Shown: one piece after another, positions 25,292 through 33,812 of the stretch
Layout of the letters: every line of letters starts with the position of its first letter
Numbering within the stretch: position 1 is the first letter of the stretch
Assembly: GCA_028716525.1 (NCBI GenBank)
Contig: JAQUPQ010000006.1
Location: 1-64,000 of the forward strand
Source of the DNA: Terriglobia bacterium
GTDB lineage: Bacteria; Acidobacteriota; Terriglobia; JAIQFV01
DNA: 64,000 nt
Direction of reading: 5' to 3'
The notes under the pieces: model-generated
The model's input: the letters and a program-made list of their open reading frames with translations, nothing else
Told to the model about the DNA's origin: nothing
Databases searched by the model: none
Position numbers and translations under genes: made by a program

Positions 25292-26389
25292 CTAAGGTTG
25301 AGCCAGTAGAGTCTTAATGGCGTAACCTACGGCTTGCCCGACAAAGGGGGCAGATGTTGACTCTTTCGCCAGCCCAGAGAGCTTTCTTATCATTCGAATA
25401 TATGGCGACCATTCTTTCAATCCATCTTCAAATTGCTTTTCGAGCGCACCCTTAACCACCATGATCTCTGGCACAATCCTATCCTTCAGCTCAGTTGGCA
25501 TGGCAAGCACAAGATAGTAACCACGCCTTTCACACAGAGTCGTGCTTGTATAGGTTTTGGAATCGAACAGCTTTATCTCCGCCTGGAAAATCTTGTTCGC
25601 CTCATCTATGTATCGAGTCTTCACCCACTCGAGGGATAAGAACTTCTTTTGCCTCCACGCCTCTATTGCTAGCGACTTCTGAAAAGGCAAAGGGGCTGAC
25701 AAAATCCAGACCGTAAGTTCTAGCGGGCTAATGGCTTCGTCTTGGTGCAGTTTGTAATGCTCAATTACTCGTCGCAAGACAGACTCATTAAAAAAATAGA
25801 ACCCTTCTTCGATTTCTGAAATGAAAAACCAGCACCTTCCGAACAAATGATATTTGTTATTGTTCTTCAGTTGCGCCTCTACGCAATCGTACAGCCTGCG
25901 GAATACCTTCATCTCAAGATCGGCATTGCTGCTTATAAACGCTTGTTCAAGCGCCGTGTACGCTTGGGTTACCATAGTTCGTAATCTGTTGCACAGCCCT
26001 TCCAAGGCATTGTCGAGGTGGCGCGGAGCCTCAATGTGAATTTCTCGGATAAGTCCAAAATGGTTGATAGTTGCTGTTCTTGTGTGGTAGGTATCCGTTT
26101 CACCCACGTTTTGAAGCTTAAGATGCAAAATGCGCATCAGTCCCACAAACTCCACGAGTATCGAAAGGTGCAGGTTCTTCCTTACATAGTTCTGATCTCT
26201 CCGCTCAAAACCAGCGGACACGAGCGCTGATTGAGCACAGTTCACGAGATCACCAATGATCTCCAGTTCAATCTGGTGGTAGCCATTCAGGAGTTCGTGA
26301 AGAGGCTTGCCAATCAATTTTTCTGGATATGGATTAGAGTTAGTCATTCCATGTAGCGCTGTGCTGGCGTCTAACAAGATGAACCCCAT
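25292..26389 (-). CDS. Protein of unknown function, first gene of the accessory block
   Basis: The 365-aa protein is not recognised. It is largely alpha-helical by eye (KLIGKPLHELLNGYHQIELE, LCNRLRTMVTQAYTALEQAF, VFRRLYDCVEAQLK) with aromatic-rich segments FGRCWFFISEIEEGFYFF. No signal peptide or membrane segment is seen apart from GQAVGYAIKTLLA at the end. AGGA 9 nt before the ATG at 26389 favours that start over a GTG at 26437. A 172-bp gap separates it from the nuclease stump, so it may have its own transcript. Its composition matches the block. Confidence 0.65.
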   Translation of the reverse strand: MGFILLDASTALHGMTNSNPYPEKLIGKPLHELLNGYHQIELEIIGDLVNCAQSALVSAGFERRDQNYVRKNLHLSILVEFVGLMRILHLKLQNVGETDTYHTRTATINHFGLIREIHIEAPRHLDNALEGLCNRLRTMVTQAYTALEQAFISSNADLEMKVFRRLYDCVEAQLKNNNKYHLFGRCWFFISEIEEGFYFFNESVLRRVIEHYKLHQDEAISPLELTVWILSAPLPFQKSLAIEAWRQKKFLSLEWVKTRYIDEANKIFQAEIKLFDSKTYTSTTLCERRGYYLVLAMPTELKDRIVPEIMVVKGALEKQFEDGLKEWSPYIRMIRKLSGLAKESTSAPFVGQAVGYAIKTLLAQP

Positions 26390-26844
26390 ATTTGGCTTTC
26401 CTGCAAGATCTCTGGGATACGCACACCAATGGTTCACCTGTTTTCTTTACGTCTGCATAATCTACTCAGCAGGGCCTGCGAACACACTCCTCTCGACTCT
26501 TGCCAACACGGATTGTGACCTGCATGCGAATCGCTTCGCCCGACATTACAGGAACCTACGGGAAAGAAAACGAACCCTCGGGGACTCTAGCCTCCAAATG
26601 ACAATGCAAGTGGTATCACACGCAGAAAACAGTGTCAACCTGAGGAAGGTGTCGGGTGTTAGGTGTCAGGAGCCGGGCGTCAGGAAAGCACCCTCGCGAG
26701 CGCTTGTGTGGCGCGAACTTTAGTTCGCGATAGGATGAATTGGAAGACTCGAATTCGCGAGATAAATCTCGCGCCACAACAGACATTCTCCCCGAGCGTC
26801 CACCCCCGAAGGGATTGTTTTCAAAAAGCCAAGCATCATTTCTT
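26390..26844. other. Repeat-bearing gap at the edge of the accessory block
   Basis: No gene is seen. It holds a run of GGTGTCGGGTGTTAGGTGTCAGG-like words at about 26648-26690 (the word type also found at 11772 and 12385) and the paired hairpin element at 26707-26778. Confidence 0.5.
26707..26778. repeat. 72-bp element of two hairpins in inverted orientation
   Basis: Outer ends TGTGGCGCGA (26707-26716) and TCGCGCCACA (26769-26778) are perfect inverted repeats. Inside each end is a hairpin: CGCGAACTTTAGTTCGCG and CGCGAGATAAATCTCGCG. This is the layout of a BIME, two REP units facing each other. Confidence 0.75.
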
Positions 26845-28236
26845 TCATGATGCCGTTACATTGTCGTGCCGGTTGCCCCGATAACGTTTGAAGGTCGCGT
26901 ATGCTTCATAACTCAGTTGAAAGTTGTTCCTGTATGAGAGATTGCCCACCAGACTGATCTGCGGCTGGCGGCGTCCCCACAGGTTGCCCCAAACCCGGCG
27001 TAGAATGCGCGGCATGGAATAGAAGGTCCGGTCGCAGGAGAGCATTTCGTCAATGATACCATCCAGGGACAGATGCTTATACCGGCCCACCGGAAAGGTC
27101 AGTGTGTAGTACTTCCAGTCTTCCGGGAACGTATTGAGAACGATGCGATCCTCCGCTTTCATCTGCTTCCACAGGCGCGTGCCGGGCAAGGGCGTCAGAA
27201 ACAGCGCGTTGAGATTGTCCACGCCGTACTGGCTGGCTGCCTCGGCGATGCGTTTTCCAATGCCCGGTTCATCTACGTCCAAACCGATGATAAAGGAACC
27301 CACGACCAGGATTCCGTGCCGCTGGATGCGCCGCACCGAGGCTCGAAAGTCCCGCCCCTTCAGAAGATTGAACTTCTTGCTGAGTTCCCGAAGTCCTTCC
27401 GGCGTCGGCGACTCAAAGCCGATGAAAACGCCCCGGCAGCCCGCCTTCGCGGCCAACGCCAGGAGTTCCTCGTCATCGGCGAAGTTGATCGTAGCCTGGG
27501 CGACCCATTCCTTTCCCAGTTTCGCTTGTGCCATGGCGCGAAACAGGTCCTTGGCGCGGGTGATGTGGTCAGGACGCGTGCCCACGAGGTTGTCGTCCAC
27601 CACCAGAACGCGTTTCTCGCGGATCAGCCGAAATTCCCGAACGACGTCGTCAATGGATCGCATCCGGTATTGGGCGCCGTTGAACGCTGTCACACTGCAG
27701 AAACTACAGTTCAAGGGACAGCCGCGCGTGGTCTGAATAGCTCCGAAGGCATATCCTCGAGCCAATAAATCATGACGGGCCGGCGGGACATGGTCTATCT
27801 TGGCCAGCCCTCCGTCATAGCGGCGTCTCAGACAGCCGCGCCGGGCGTCCTCCAGCACCTGCAACCAGACACCTTCGGCCTCTCCCGTGACGACGGAGTC
27901 CACCCGCTCCATGACTTCGTCCAGGCACATGGTGGCGTGAATGCCCCCCATGACGACAGGCACTCCGAGACGCCGGAAGTGAGCGGCCACTTCATAGGCC
28001 CGGTTCGCCTGCGAGGTGAACGCGGTGATGCCCACCAGGTCCGGCCGAGGCATCGATGGATAGTCGGGCGCGCCGAAGTTTTCGTCAACAATCGCAATTT
28101 CCCATTCCGGCGGGGTCATGCCGGCCAGAACCATCAGGCTGAGCGGCTTCCAAACGCGGTAGCGGTTCCAGCGGCTCTCTTTGACTTTGACGATGCTCAC
28201 AAGCGGGTTGCGGGGATTGATCAGATATAGCCGCAT
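26845..28236 (-). CDS. Radical SAM protein with N-terminal B12-binding-type domain
   Basis: The 463-aa protein has an N-terminal Rossmann-type domain (IAIVDENFG, PDLVGITAFTSQA, VPVVMGGIHATM; residues 1-130) and a radical SAM core with C173-x3-C177-x2-C180 (RGCPLNCSFC), the VVDDNLVG segment and FIGFESP. The C-terminal about 100 residues are of a type seen in related enzymes and include a basic RRVWGNLWGRRQP segment. It shares its overall plan with the protein at 14385-15956 but the two are not close copies. The substrate is unknown. No clear ribosome site precedes the ATG at 28236. Confidence 0.87.
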   Translation of the reverse strand: MRLYLINPRNPLVSIVKVKESRWNRYRVWKPLSLMVLAGMTPPEWEIAIVDENFGAPDYPSMPRPDLVGITAFTSQANRAYEVAAHFRRLGVPVVMGGIHATMCLDEVMERVDSVVTGEAEGVWLQVLEDARRGCLRRRYDGGLAKIDHVPPARHDLLARGYAFGAIQTTRGCPLNCSFCSVTAFNGAQYRMRSIDDVVREFRLIREKRVLVVDDNLVGTRPDHITRAKDLFRAMAQAKLGKEWVAQATINFADDEELLALAAKAGCRGVFIGFESPTPEGLRELSKKFNLLKGRDFRASVRRIQRHGILVVGSFIIGLDVDEPGIGKRIAEAASQYGVDNLNALFLTPLPGTRLWKQMKAEDRIVLNTFPEDWKYYTLTFPVGRYKHLSLDGIIDEMLSCDRTFYSMPRILRRVWGNLWGRRQPQISLVGNLSYRNNFQLSYEAYATFKRYRGNRHDNVTAS

Positions 28237-28424
28237 AGCATCTATTCGCTCATAGCTGCGGAGCTACTTGTCTCCTCCTTTTGCTCACTGCTGTTTTTAT
28301 GCATGAATGGTCATAATTTCTATTCATTGGCCCAAGAATGACTGAATTGATCCGCATCAGATGCGGAATACATTCTTCTGAAGCGTATGCCAGTCTTTGG
28401 TGTCATTAAAACAATACGAAACGG

Positions 28425-28532
28425 GTGGCGCGCACCCCGATCTATCGTGGCGTGCGGTGATCAGCACAAAGTTCTTTGCTTGAGAATGAACCTGCTTTCA
28501 TCCGACCCTCCGCACACATGCTAGGAGCGCAT
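28425..28532. repeat. Dispersed about 106-bp repeat, copy B
   Basis: Copy of 18550-18655 (shared GCACAAAGTTCTT, GAATGAACC, ATCCGACC, CTCCGCACACATGC). Its left part forms the hairpin CGCACCCCGATCTATCG/CGTGCG imperfectly. It lies in the 346-bp gap upstream of the radical SAM gene; nothing else is seen there. Confidence 0.7.
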
Positions 28533-28582
28533 GTGTCCACCACCCGGGCTTTTTGGTTATCGACGTTCCCGACCGTTCAGCG

Positions 28583-29020
28583 TCACTTGGCGGGCAAATA
28601 CTCGGACAAGAGGATGCCTTTAGCTGTGAACAGCCGCTCTGCACCTTTTTCGGAGAAAGCCTTGTTGGCCTTTGGTCGCAGGGCCTCAAGCGTCTTCTGC
28701 CGCTTCACGCCGTTCCCGCTCGGGCCGGTGCGCAAGCAACTGAGATATTCCTTGATGACTCCACTCTGCTCCGTGTTCAAGGAGGACGCATGTTTGGCCG
28801 AGTAGCGGGTCAAGTACGTCTCCATGATTTTCTGCTGGGTTAAGGGCGCCTGGGCCATCAGCGTGATGAGCTTGTCTCGATCGCCCGGCTTGGCGTCTTT
28901 TAAAGTGGACATGATGGAGTCGTACCTCATTTCTGTCCATTGGGCTGCTACGCCCGTTGCCAGCAGCAGGCTTAGTCCGATCACCCATTTCATTCGTGAT
29001 AGTTGAAAATTATTTATCAT
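28583..29020 (-). CDS. Small secreted or membrane-anchored protein of unknown function
   Basis: The 145-aa protein has a hydrophobic N-terminus (MKWVIGLSLLLATGVAAQW) preceded by 15 residues; GGAGG 8 nt before the ATG at 29020 supports the longer start. The mature part is helical and charged, with PGDRDKLITLMAQAP, KIMETYLTRYSAKHAS and a C-terminal KANKAFSEKGAERLF. No family is recognised. Confidence 0.7.
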   Translation of the reverse strand: MINNFQLSRMKWVIGLSLLLATGVAAQWTEMRYDSIMSTLKDAKPGDRDKLITLMAQAPLTQQKIMETYLTRYSAKHASSLNTEQSGVIKEYLSCLRTGPSGNGVKRQKTLEALRPKANKAFSEKGAERLFTAKGILLSEYLPAK

Positions 29021-29108
29021 GACTTCGGCCTCCTCCACCGTCGCCTGCGGTTTGTCTTATGCAGATTGTATCTCCATTTGGTCGATTGAAGTCATAACTT
29101 CACGAGTC

Positions 29109-29860
29109 CGCATTCTCATCACTGCACGAGTTTCCCGGCACTGACGTGCCGGGCTAAAGATCTTTCGTCCGCCGACGGCGGACTTGACTGCCTCTTTCAT
29201 TCGGTGACCCCGGACTTGCGTCCGGGGCTATCCCCCACGGGGGACTGGCGTCCTCCTGCGGAGGACTCACCGGGTTGTTGTCTGCATTCTCATCACTGCA
29301 CGAGTTTCCCGGCACTGACATGCCGGGCTAAAGATCTTTCGTCCCGCAGAGCCGGACTGATTTCTTTCCTTGCCGTGATCCCATGTCCTGACCTGTACAC
29401 CCTCGCGGACGAATCGGGGATGGAAATGATATTAAGAAATATTTCAAGTCAGCTGCAGACGGATGCGAGCTCCATGTGAGGGATGGCACAGACGTGAGTC
29501 TGGAATCACCGAAGAGAATACAAGTCCCGCTCTGCGGGACGCCAGTCCCCCGTGGGGGATAGCCCCAGGCGTAAGCCTGGGGAATGCAGATGGCCTACAA
29601 TTTAAGTCCTCCGCAGGAGGACGACAGAAAAATCATTTGCACGTGATTTTGCTTTCTCGGGTCACAGCAATCCTTCGCCCGGTGGGGTGGGGATGGATTA
29701 ATCCTTGCAGGCCAAGCCCCCCGGCGGAAGTCGGGGGATGTTTCAATTTCCACCTGAATGGAGTTAAACCTGCCTTGGTGGCCGGTCTTATCCGTGAAAA
29801 TAGGATCTTCCTCGCGACGACACGTTTCCGGGATCCCACAGAGCGGGATCCCGGAAACCC
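29109..29860. repeat. Palindrome island with a 61-bp direct repeat
   Basis: No credible gene lies between 29021 and 30042. A 61-bp sequence at 29109-29169 recurs at 29284-29344 with one change; each copy contains the hairpin CCCGGCACTGACGTGCCGGG. Between and after them many short palindromes occur: CCCCGGACTTGCGTCCGGGG, GTCCTCCTGCGGAGGAC, CCCCCACGGGGG and their inverted forms around 29530-29630. A perfect 14-bp hairpin, GTTTCCGGGATCCC/GGGATCCCGGAAAC, lies at 29824-29858. The island resembles a dense REP cluster. Confidence 0.65.
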
Positions 29861-30042
29861 AAGCTTGCCTCCGTATATTAGAACTCTCTCTTGACTGACG
29901 CCGAGGGATTGGCGGGCATCACGTTCCAGCATGGCAACCCCAGCGGGTGGCGGCTGTTCTCTTAACATCCCATCACAAATCAATGCGCTCATCCCCTGAG
30001 CGCACGACCAGCCCTGCCAAGCTCCCTGGCTGTATTCTCTTT

Positions 30043-30426
30043 CTACTTCACAGGGGGCTTAGTCGTCGTCGTGGAATCACCCACGGCGATGTGGCGCGCC
30101 TGAGTCTCGTCCCCGGGATCCTTCAAGAGGATAATCGTGATTTCCTTATGCGTTTTGTCAGGAGGCAAAATCAGGATCTTCTTGATGGCTTCGGCCCGGA
30201 CCCCATGCGTTTTCATGATCTCCGTGACCTGGCCCGCCGCAACGGACTTACCCGCTTTGTCCAACGCAGCCAGAATAGCCGCCGCTTGGGCCTGGGTTAC
30301 TAAGTCGGGGGGAAAGAACAGTCGGTAGACGTTACTCCTCGAAGAGTTGAGGCTTATCGAAGCCCAAGAAATCGATCCCAGGCCTGCGAGCGTTAAAATC
30401 AAAGACAGTGTGAGCAATTTCTTCAC
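30043..30426 (-). CDS. Small secreted protein of unknown function
   Basis: The 127-aa protein has a signal peptide (LLTLSLILTLAGLGSISWA), then a helical region with AQAAAILAALDKAGKSVA, HGVRAEAIKKILILPPD, and a low-complexity end DSTTTTKPPVK. The start is GTG at 30426 with GGAGGT 6 nt upstream. No family recognised. It lies 48 nt downstream of the XRE regulator gene on the same strand, so the two may be co-transcribed. Confidence 0.72.
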   Translation of the reverse strand: MKKLLTLSLILTLAGLGSISWASISLNSSRSNVYRLFFPPDLVTQAQAAAILAALDKAGKSVAAGQVTEIMKTHGVRAEAIKKILILPPDKTHKEITIILLKDPGDETQARHIAVGDSTTTTKPPVK

Positions 30427-30474
30427 GGTAATACCTCCTTATTTTCGTTAAACGCAGGTGGTTCCCCCATTGAG

Positions 30475-31332
30475 TTATGGGGCGTGGAAGTGAAGAGGGT
30501 CTCTTAGGTTCTGCAATTCCCGGTAATAATAGAGCGGCGTCGGACGCATTGCTTTGAATCGCAACTTCCTGAGGAACTCGATTTCCTCCACGCTGGCGGT
30601 GCCGCTCAGAGAAGCGTCTTGAAGAAACTTGGTGAACCCCGGTTCTTCCGCGTGGGATGGTTCGGGTTGACTCTCCACAAACTCAAATTTCTTGGGATGG
30701 CCCGGGGCAACGCGGCGGTTCAAGACGATTTCCATGCCGAAAGTCGCCAGGTCGATGTCCCAGGATTCAATCAGCGGATCCAGGAAGGAAACGCAATCTT
30801 CAACCGACACGTTGAAAATATCCGCATCCAGAAACTTCTCAATAATGACCCGCATCTGTTCATAGCTGCGGTGGCTGAGTCGAGCCATCAGGCGGAGCCA
30901 GTTTTCACTTTCCAGTTCCTCTTTGGCAATTCTTTTCACCACGTCCAGAAGTTTCTGCGTGACCAGGCGTTCCAATTCGCCGAACGGCTGTTTTTCAAAG
31001 ACCGCCCGCATCTGTTTCAGTTTCTCGGGCCGGCATTTCCGAAGCACCAACTCCCGAACCTCTTGGAACATCGGCGGGGGCGGCCCGATCAGCTTTTTCT
31101 CCAGATCTTCGCGGCGCTCCAGCTCCGCCAACTTGGAGAGCTTGCTCCCGGGGAGCCTCAGAAACTTTCCCATCTTGTCATAAATATCAGTTCGGCGCGG
31201 AGCGGGGGGCGCTTTTTTGCCCGTCAGCAACTGCGAGATGTAGGACTCCGTGACGTGGGCCGCTCTGGCCAACTCCCGCTGTTCGAGGCCCAATTGATGC
31301 AACCGCTTCCGGATGACCAAAGCAAGATTCAC
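30475..31332 (-). CDS. XRE-family helix-turn-helix regulator
   Basis: The 285-aa protein begins with a Cro/CI-type helix-turn-helix (LHQLGLEQRELARAAHVTES, then YISQLLTGKKAPP; residues about 8-50). The rest, to residue 285, is a helical region without a recognised domain: long segments such as RLVTQKLLDVVKRIAKEELE and a middle with FLDADIFNVSVEDCVSFLD. It might sense a ligand or bind a partner. It starts with GTG at 31332 after AGGGGG. It is divergent from the gene at 31531; an A/T-rich palindrome in the shared region is a candidate operator. Confidence 0.8.
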   Translation of the reverse strand: MNLALVIRKRLHQLGLEQRELARAAHVTESYISQLLTGKKAPPAPRRTDIYDKMGKFLRLPGSKLSKLAELERREDLEKKLIGPPPPMFQEVRELVLRKCRPEKLKQMRAVFEKQPFGELERLVTQKLLDVVKRIAKEELESENWLRLMARLSHRSYEQMRVIIEKFLDADIFNVSVEDCVSFLDPLIESWDIDLATFGMEIVLNRRVAPGHPKKFEFVESQPEPSHAEEPGFTKFLQDASLSGTASVEEIEFLRKLRFKAMRPTPLYYYRELQNLRDPLHFHAP

Positions 31333-31402
31333 GGGAGGCCCCCTGAGATTAACTGTAATTGATTAAGTCACTCCTCACTTTTCCCAATATATCAGATTCC
31401 AC

Positions 31403-31431
31403 TTGACAAATGAAGTAAATTAACTTAAATT
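31403..31431 (+). promoter_or_regulatory. Promoter and possible XRE operator
   Basis: TTGACA (31403-31408), a 17-nt spacer and TAAATT (31426-31431) form a promoter facing the gene at 31531. The spacer and -10 contain the near-palindrome AAGTAAATTAACTT (31414-31427), a plausible binding site for the divergent XRE regulator. Confidence 0.55.
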
Positions 31432-31530
31432 GGTTAACGAAAGTGGTCACTTCCTTCACTCTCCGGAAAATCTGAACTAAGTCAGGTTATCTGAAAACGC
31501 CCCTCTTAGATCCCAACCGCGGAGGTGGGC

Positions 31531-31851
31531 ATGATTGCCCGAAAAGTCTCCCTGCGTCTCAAGCCCCACACCGCCCAGGAATTTAGGCGGGTCGTCGAGG
31601 ACCAAGTCATTCCCCTGCTCCGAAAGCAGAAAGGATTCCAGGACGAAATCATGCTCATCGCCCCGGACGGACTGGACGCGATCGGAATCTCCTTGTGGGA
31701 GGAGCAAGAAGATGCGGAGGCCTATCACCGCCGCACCTTTCCGGGAGTGCAGAAAGTCCTGGCCAAAATGATTGAAGGCACACTGCAGGTGAAAAGTTAT
31801 GAGGTGTCCAACTCGACATTCCACATCATCGCGGCCCACGCGGCTTTCTGA
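31531..31851 (+). CDS. Small dimeric alpha/beta-barrel (ABM-like) protein
   Basis: The 106-aa protein has the beta-alpha-beta pattern of the antibiotic-biosynthesis-monooxygenase superfamily: ARKVSLRLKPHTAQEFRRVV, a DQVIPLLRKQKGFQDEIMLI strand, then SLWEEQEDAEAYHRR and a closing helix. Such proteins range from monooxygenases to ligand-binding proteins; no catalytic residue is evident. GGAGG 5-6 nt before the ATG at 31531 sets the start. A strong promoter lies 100 bp upstream. Confidence 0.68.
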   Translation: MIARKVSLRLKPHTAQEFRRVVEDQVIPLLRKQKGFQDEIMLIAPDGLDAIGISLWEEQEDAEAYHRRTFPGVQKVLAKMIEGTLQVKSYEVSNSTFHIIAAHAAF

Positions 31852-31918
31852 GGAACGGCTCGCCTCTTCGTTCGGCGAAGGCGAATCAATGGACGACAAA
31901 AGGAAATGAGGTTTTCCC

Positions 31919-32269
31919 ATGTTTACAAAATTCATGAAATGGCTCTCCATGGCGATGTTGTTTTTGGCGTTGTTGTGGCGTTTTAGCGAAGGTTACCAGG
32001 TCGTGCTCCAGTTTGTGGTGTCGGTGGGTGCCCTCGCGGTTGTCATCCAGGCCCTGAGAACAAGAAAGTACGTTTGGGGTGCCGCCTTTGTGGCAATCAC
32101 AGTGTTTTTCAATCCCATCGCCCCCTTCGCACTCTCCCACGCCAAGTTTCTCTGGCTGGGCTGGGCCTCGTTGGTCGCGTTTATGGCCTCCTTGGCTGTC
32201 TTGAAGAGAAAAGCTCTCATCTCGATGCCTTCCATAGTGAATTTGAGACCGGGGAATGAATCGCTTTAG
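31919..32269 (+). CDS. Small membrane protein of unknown function
   Basis: The 116-aa protein has three or four hydrophobic segments: WLSMAMLFLALLWRF, VVLQFVVSVGALAVVIQAL, WGAAFVAITVFFNPIAPF and FLWLGWASLVAFMASLAVL. The FNPIAPF motif between helices occurs in a family of small inner-membrane proteins of unknown role. GAGG 7 nt before the ATG supports the start. It follows the ABM-like gene by 67 nt and may share its transcript. Confidence 0.7.
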   Translation: MFTKFMKWLSMAMLFLALLWRFSEGYQVVLQFVVSVGALAVVIQALRTRKYVWGAAFVAITVFFNPIAPFALSHAKFLWLGWASLVAFMASLAVLKRKALISMPSIVNLRPGNESL

Positions 32270-32338
32270 CGGCCTAGCGCATCAAGCGAAGACAGGATGC
32301 CGCGTTAGAGGAAGCTGAAAACTTCGAAGGGAGGAGCT

Positions 32339-32491
32339 ATGTCAGAAAGAAACGGTGACAAAGCCAAATTTGGGCGTGAACGCAGGCACAAGATTCTTAT
32401 GCGGGAGCGCGCTCGAGAAGTGCGGGCAGCGCTGATAAAGAAAACCGCAGAAAAAGTAAGGGACGAGGCCAAATCAGGAGGATCTTTATGA
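32339..32491 (+). CDS. 50-aa basic small protein, coupled to the next gene
   Basis: An ATG at 32339 preceded by GGGAGGAG opens a 50-codon frame that ends in TGA at 32489-32491, overlapping the next ATG by 4 nt (ATGA). The peptide is strongly basic and helical: SERNGDKAKFGRERRHKI followed by LMRERAREVRAALIKKTAEK. The excellent ribosome site, the coupling and the biased composition make it a likely real gene. It may bind nucleic acid or a partner; no function is known. Confidence 0.65.
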   Translation: MSERNGDKAKFGRERRHKILMRERAREVRAALIKKTAEKVRDEAKSGGSL

Positions 32492-33297
32492 TCAACTCTC
32501 GCACTCTAGCCATCTCAATCTCTTGGGCTGTGCTCTCGGCGTCTTTGATGAGCGCGCAGGAGATGAAACCGTTCGACATGAAAATGATGCAACAACCCCT
32601 GGCGTCGATTCACGTGCCGGGCGGGCTGCCGGCCCTGCCCATTGCCGGGGTTTCCCCTTCTTGGACTTCCTCTTCCGGGGAAATACCGGATCTTTCCAGA
32701 TACCGGGAATTCCAATTTGGAATGACTTTGCCGGAGATCACGAAGCAGGCAGGCTTGGATTCTTCTGCCGCTACGATCATTCATACGCGTCCGGCGGTGA
32801 TCCAGGAAATCGATTGGCTGCCGAGGATTTCTCAGAGTCCTTTGTCCCAAGTCGACCCGGTGAAGGAGATCCTTTTCAGTTTTTTGAACGGCGAGCTTTT
32901 TAGAATGGCGGTCTATTATGACCGTGACAAAACCGAAGGGCTGACCGTGGAGGACATGGTGGAAGCCATTTCGGTGCAGTATGGAAAGGCGACAAGGCCC
33001 CCCGCCGAAACGATCGCATCGGCGACCTATAGCGATGGCGACGACGTCATCGCGTCCTGGGAAGATTCGTTGTATTCCTTCAATCTCTTCCGTTCATCCT
33101 ACAAATCCGCTTTTGGAATAATGGCCTTTTCAAAAAGACTGGATGGTCTGGCGCAAACAGCGACTGTCGAAGCCATCCGGCTGGATGAGCAAGAAGCTCC
33201 CCAGCGGGAAATAGAGCGGCGGAAGAAAGAAGCGGGAGTAGAGCGTGCCGCACAAGAGAAGGCAAGGTTATTGAACAAACCGAACTTTCGTCCCTAA
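32488..33297 (+). CDS. Conserved secreted protein of unknown function
   Basis: The 269-aa protein has a signal peptide (LAISISWAVLSASLMSAQ), a Pro/Ser linker and a folded middle with FQFGMTLPEITKQAG, RPAVIQEIDWLPR, VKEILFSFLNGELFRMAVYYD and VEAISVQYGKAT. The F-x-FGM-x-LPE segment and the FSF-x-NGELF strand recall the repeated domain of the secreted protein at 22179. A charged coiled-coil-like helix (EREIERRKKEAGVERAAQEK) ends it. AGGAGG 6 nt before the ATG. Translation is coupled to the 50-aa gene. Confidence 0.75.
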   Translation: MINSRTLAISISWAVLSASLMSAQEMKPFDMKMMQQPLASIHVPGGLPALPIAGVSPSWTSSSGEIPDLSRYREFQFGMTLPEITKQAGLDSSAATIIHTRPAVIQEIDWLPRISQSPLSQVDPVKEILFSFLNGELFRMAVYYDRDKTEGLTVEDMVEAISVQYGKATRPPAETIASATYSDGDDVIASWEDSLYSFNLFRSSYKSAFGIMAFSKRLDGLAQTATVEAIRLDEQEAPQREIERRKKEAGVERAAQEKARLLNKPNFRP

Positions 33298-33399
33298 CGC
33301 GTCGATCGAGCGGGCGGATATCGTCTTTCGCTCGAACAAGGTTGATGGAAACATAATCTGGCGGACCTCAAAGAGGAACGCCTTTAATCGGAGGATGTA

Positions 33400-33672
33400 A
33401 TGGCTGATAAGCTTTTCGTGGGGAATCTTCCCCCTAGCACGACCGACAGTGCCCTCAGCGGATTTGTGACCAATGGGGGTTTTAAAGTGTCTTCGGCGAC
33501 GGTGATTTGCGACAAGGTGACAGGGACGCCTCGTGGGTTCGGCTTTGTCGAGCTGGCAGAAGGTGAAGACCTGCAACGCGCCATCACAGGATTGAACGGG
33601 AAGGATCTGGACGGCCGCGCGCTGACTGTGAATCAGGCCAAACCCCAGCGCACGAGCTCTGTGAAACCATAG
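33400..33672 (+). CDS. RNA-binding protein with one RRM domain
   Basis: The 90-aa protein is a single RNA recognition motif: RNP2 LFVGNL at 5-10 and RNP1 RGFGFVEL at 45-52, with ITGLNGKDLDGRALTVNQAKP at the end. These short proteins bind RNA in the cytoplasm and in some bacteria respond to cold. GGAGG 5 nt before the ATG sets the start. It follows the secreted protein gene by 100 bp and is convergent with the FG-GAP gene. Confidence 0.92.
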   Translation: MADKLFVGNLPPSTTDSALSGFVTNGGFKVSSATVICDKVTGTPRGFGFVELAEGEDLQRAITGLNGKDLDGRALTVNQAKPQRTSSVKP

Positions 33673-33812
33673 TCAGCACAAAAGGCTGGTGCCTTCCGCT
33701 GGGACATGGATCTTCTCCTTTGAGAATCTGTCCCCATTTTATTTGTCTCACTTTAGGGGTGCACTCCATGTGATCCCCTCAGATCGGTTTCAATCAAAAG
33801 CATCCTGGGTTC

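Noticed and set aside
33727-33735. TCTGTCCCC, resembling one arm of the RAYT-associated unit
   Set aside because: No partner arm occurs 60 bp upstream; a 9-bp match alone is not enough.
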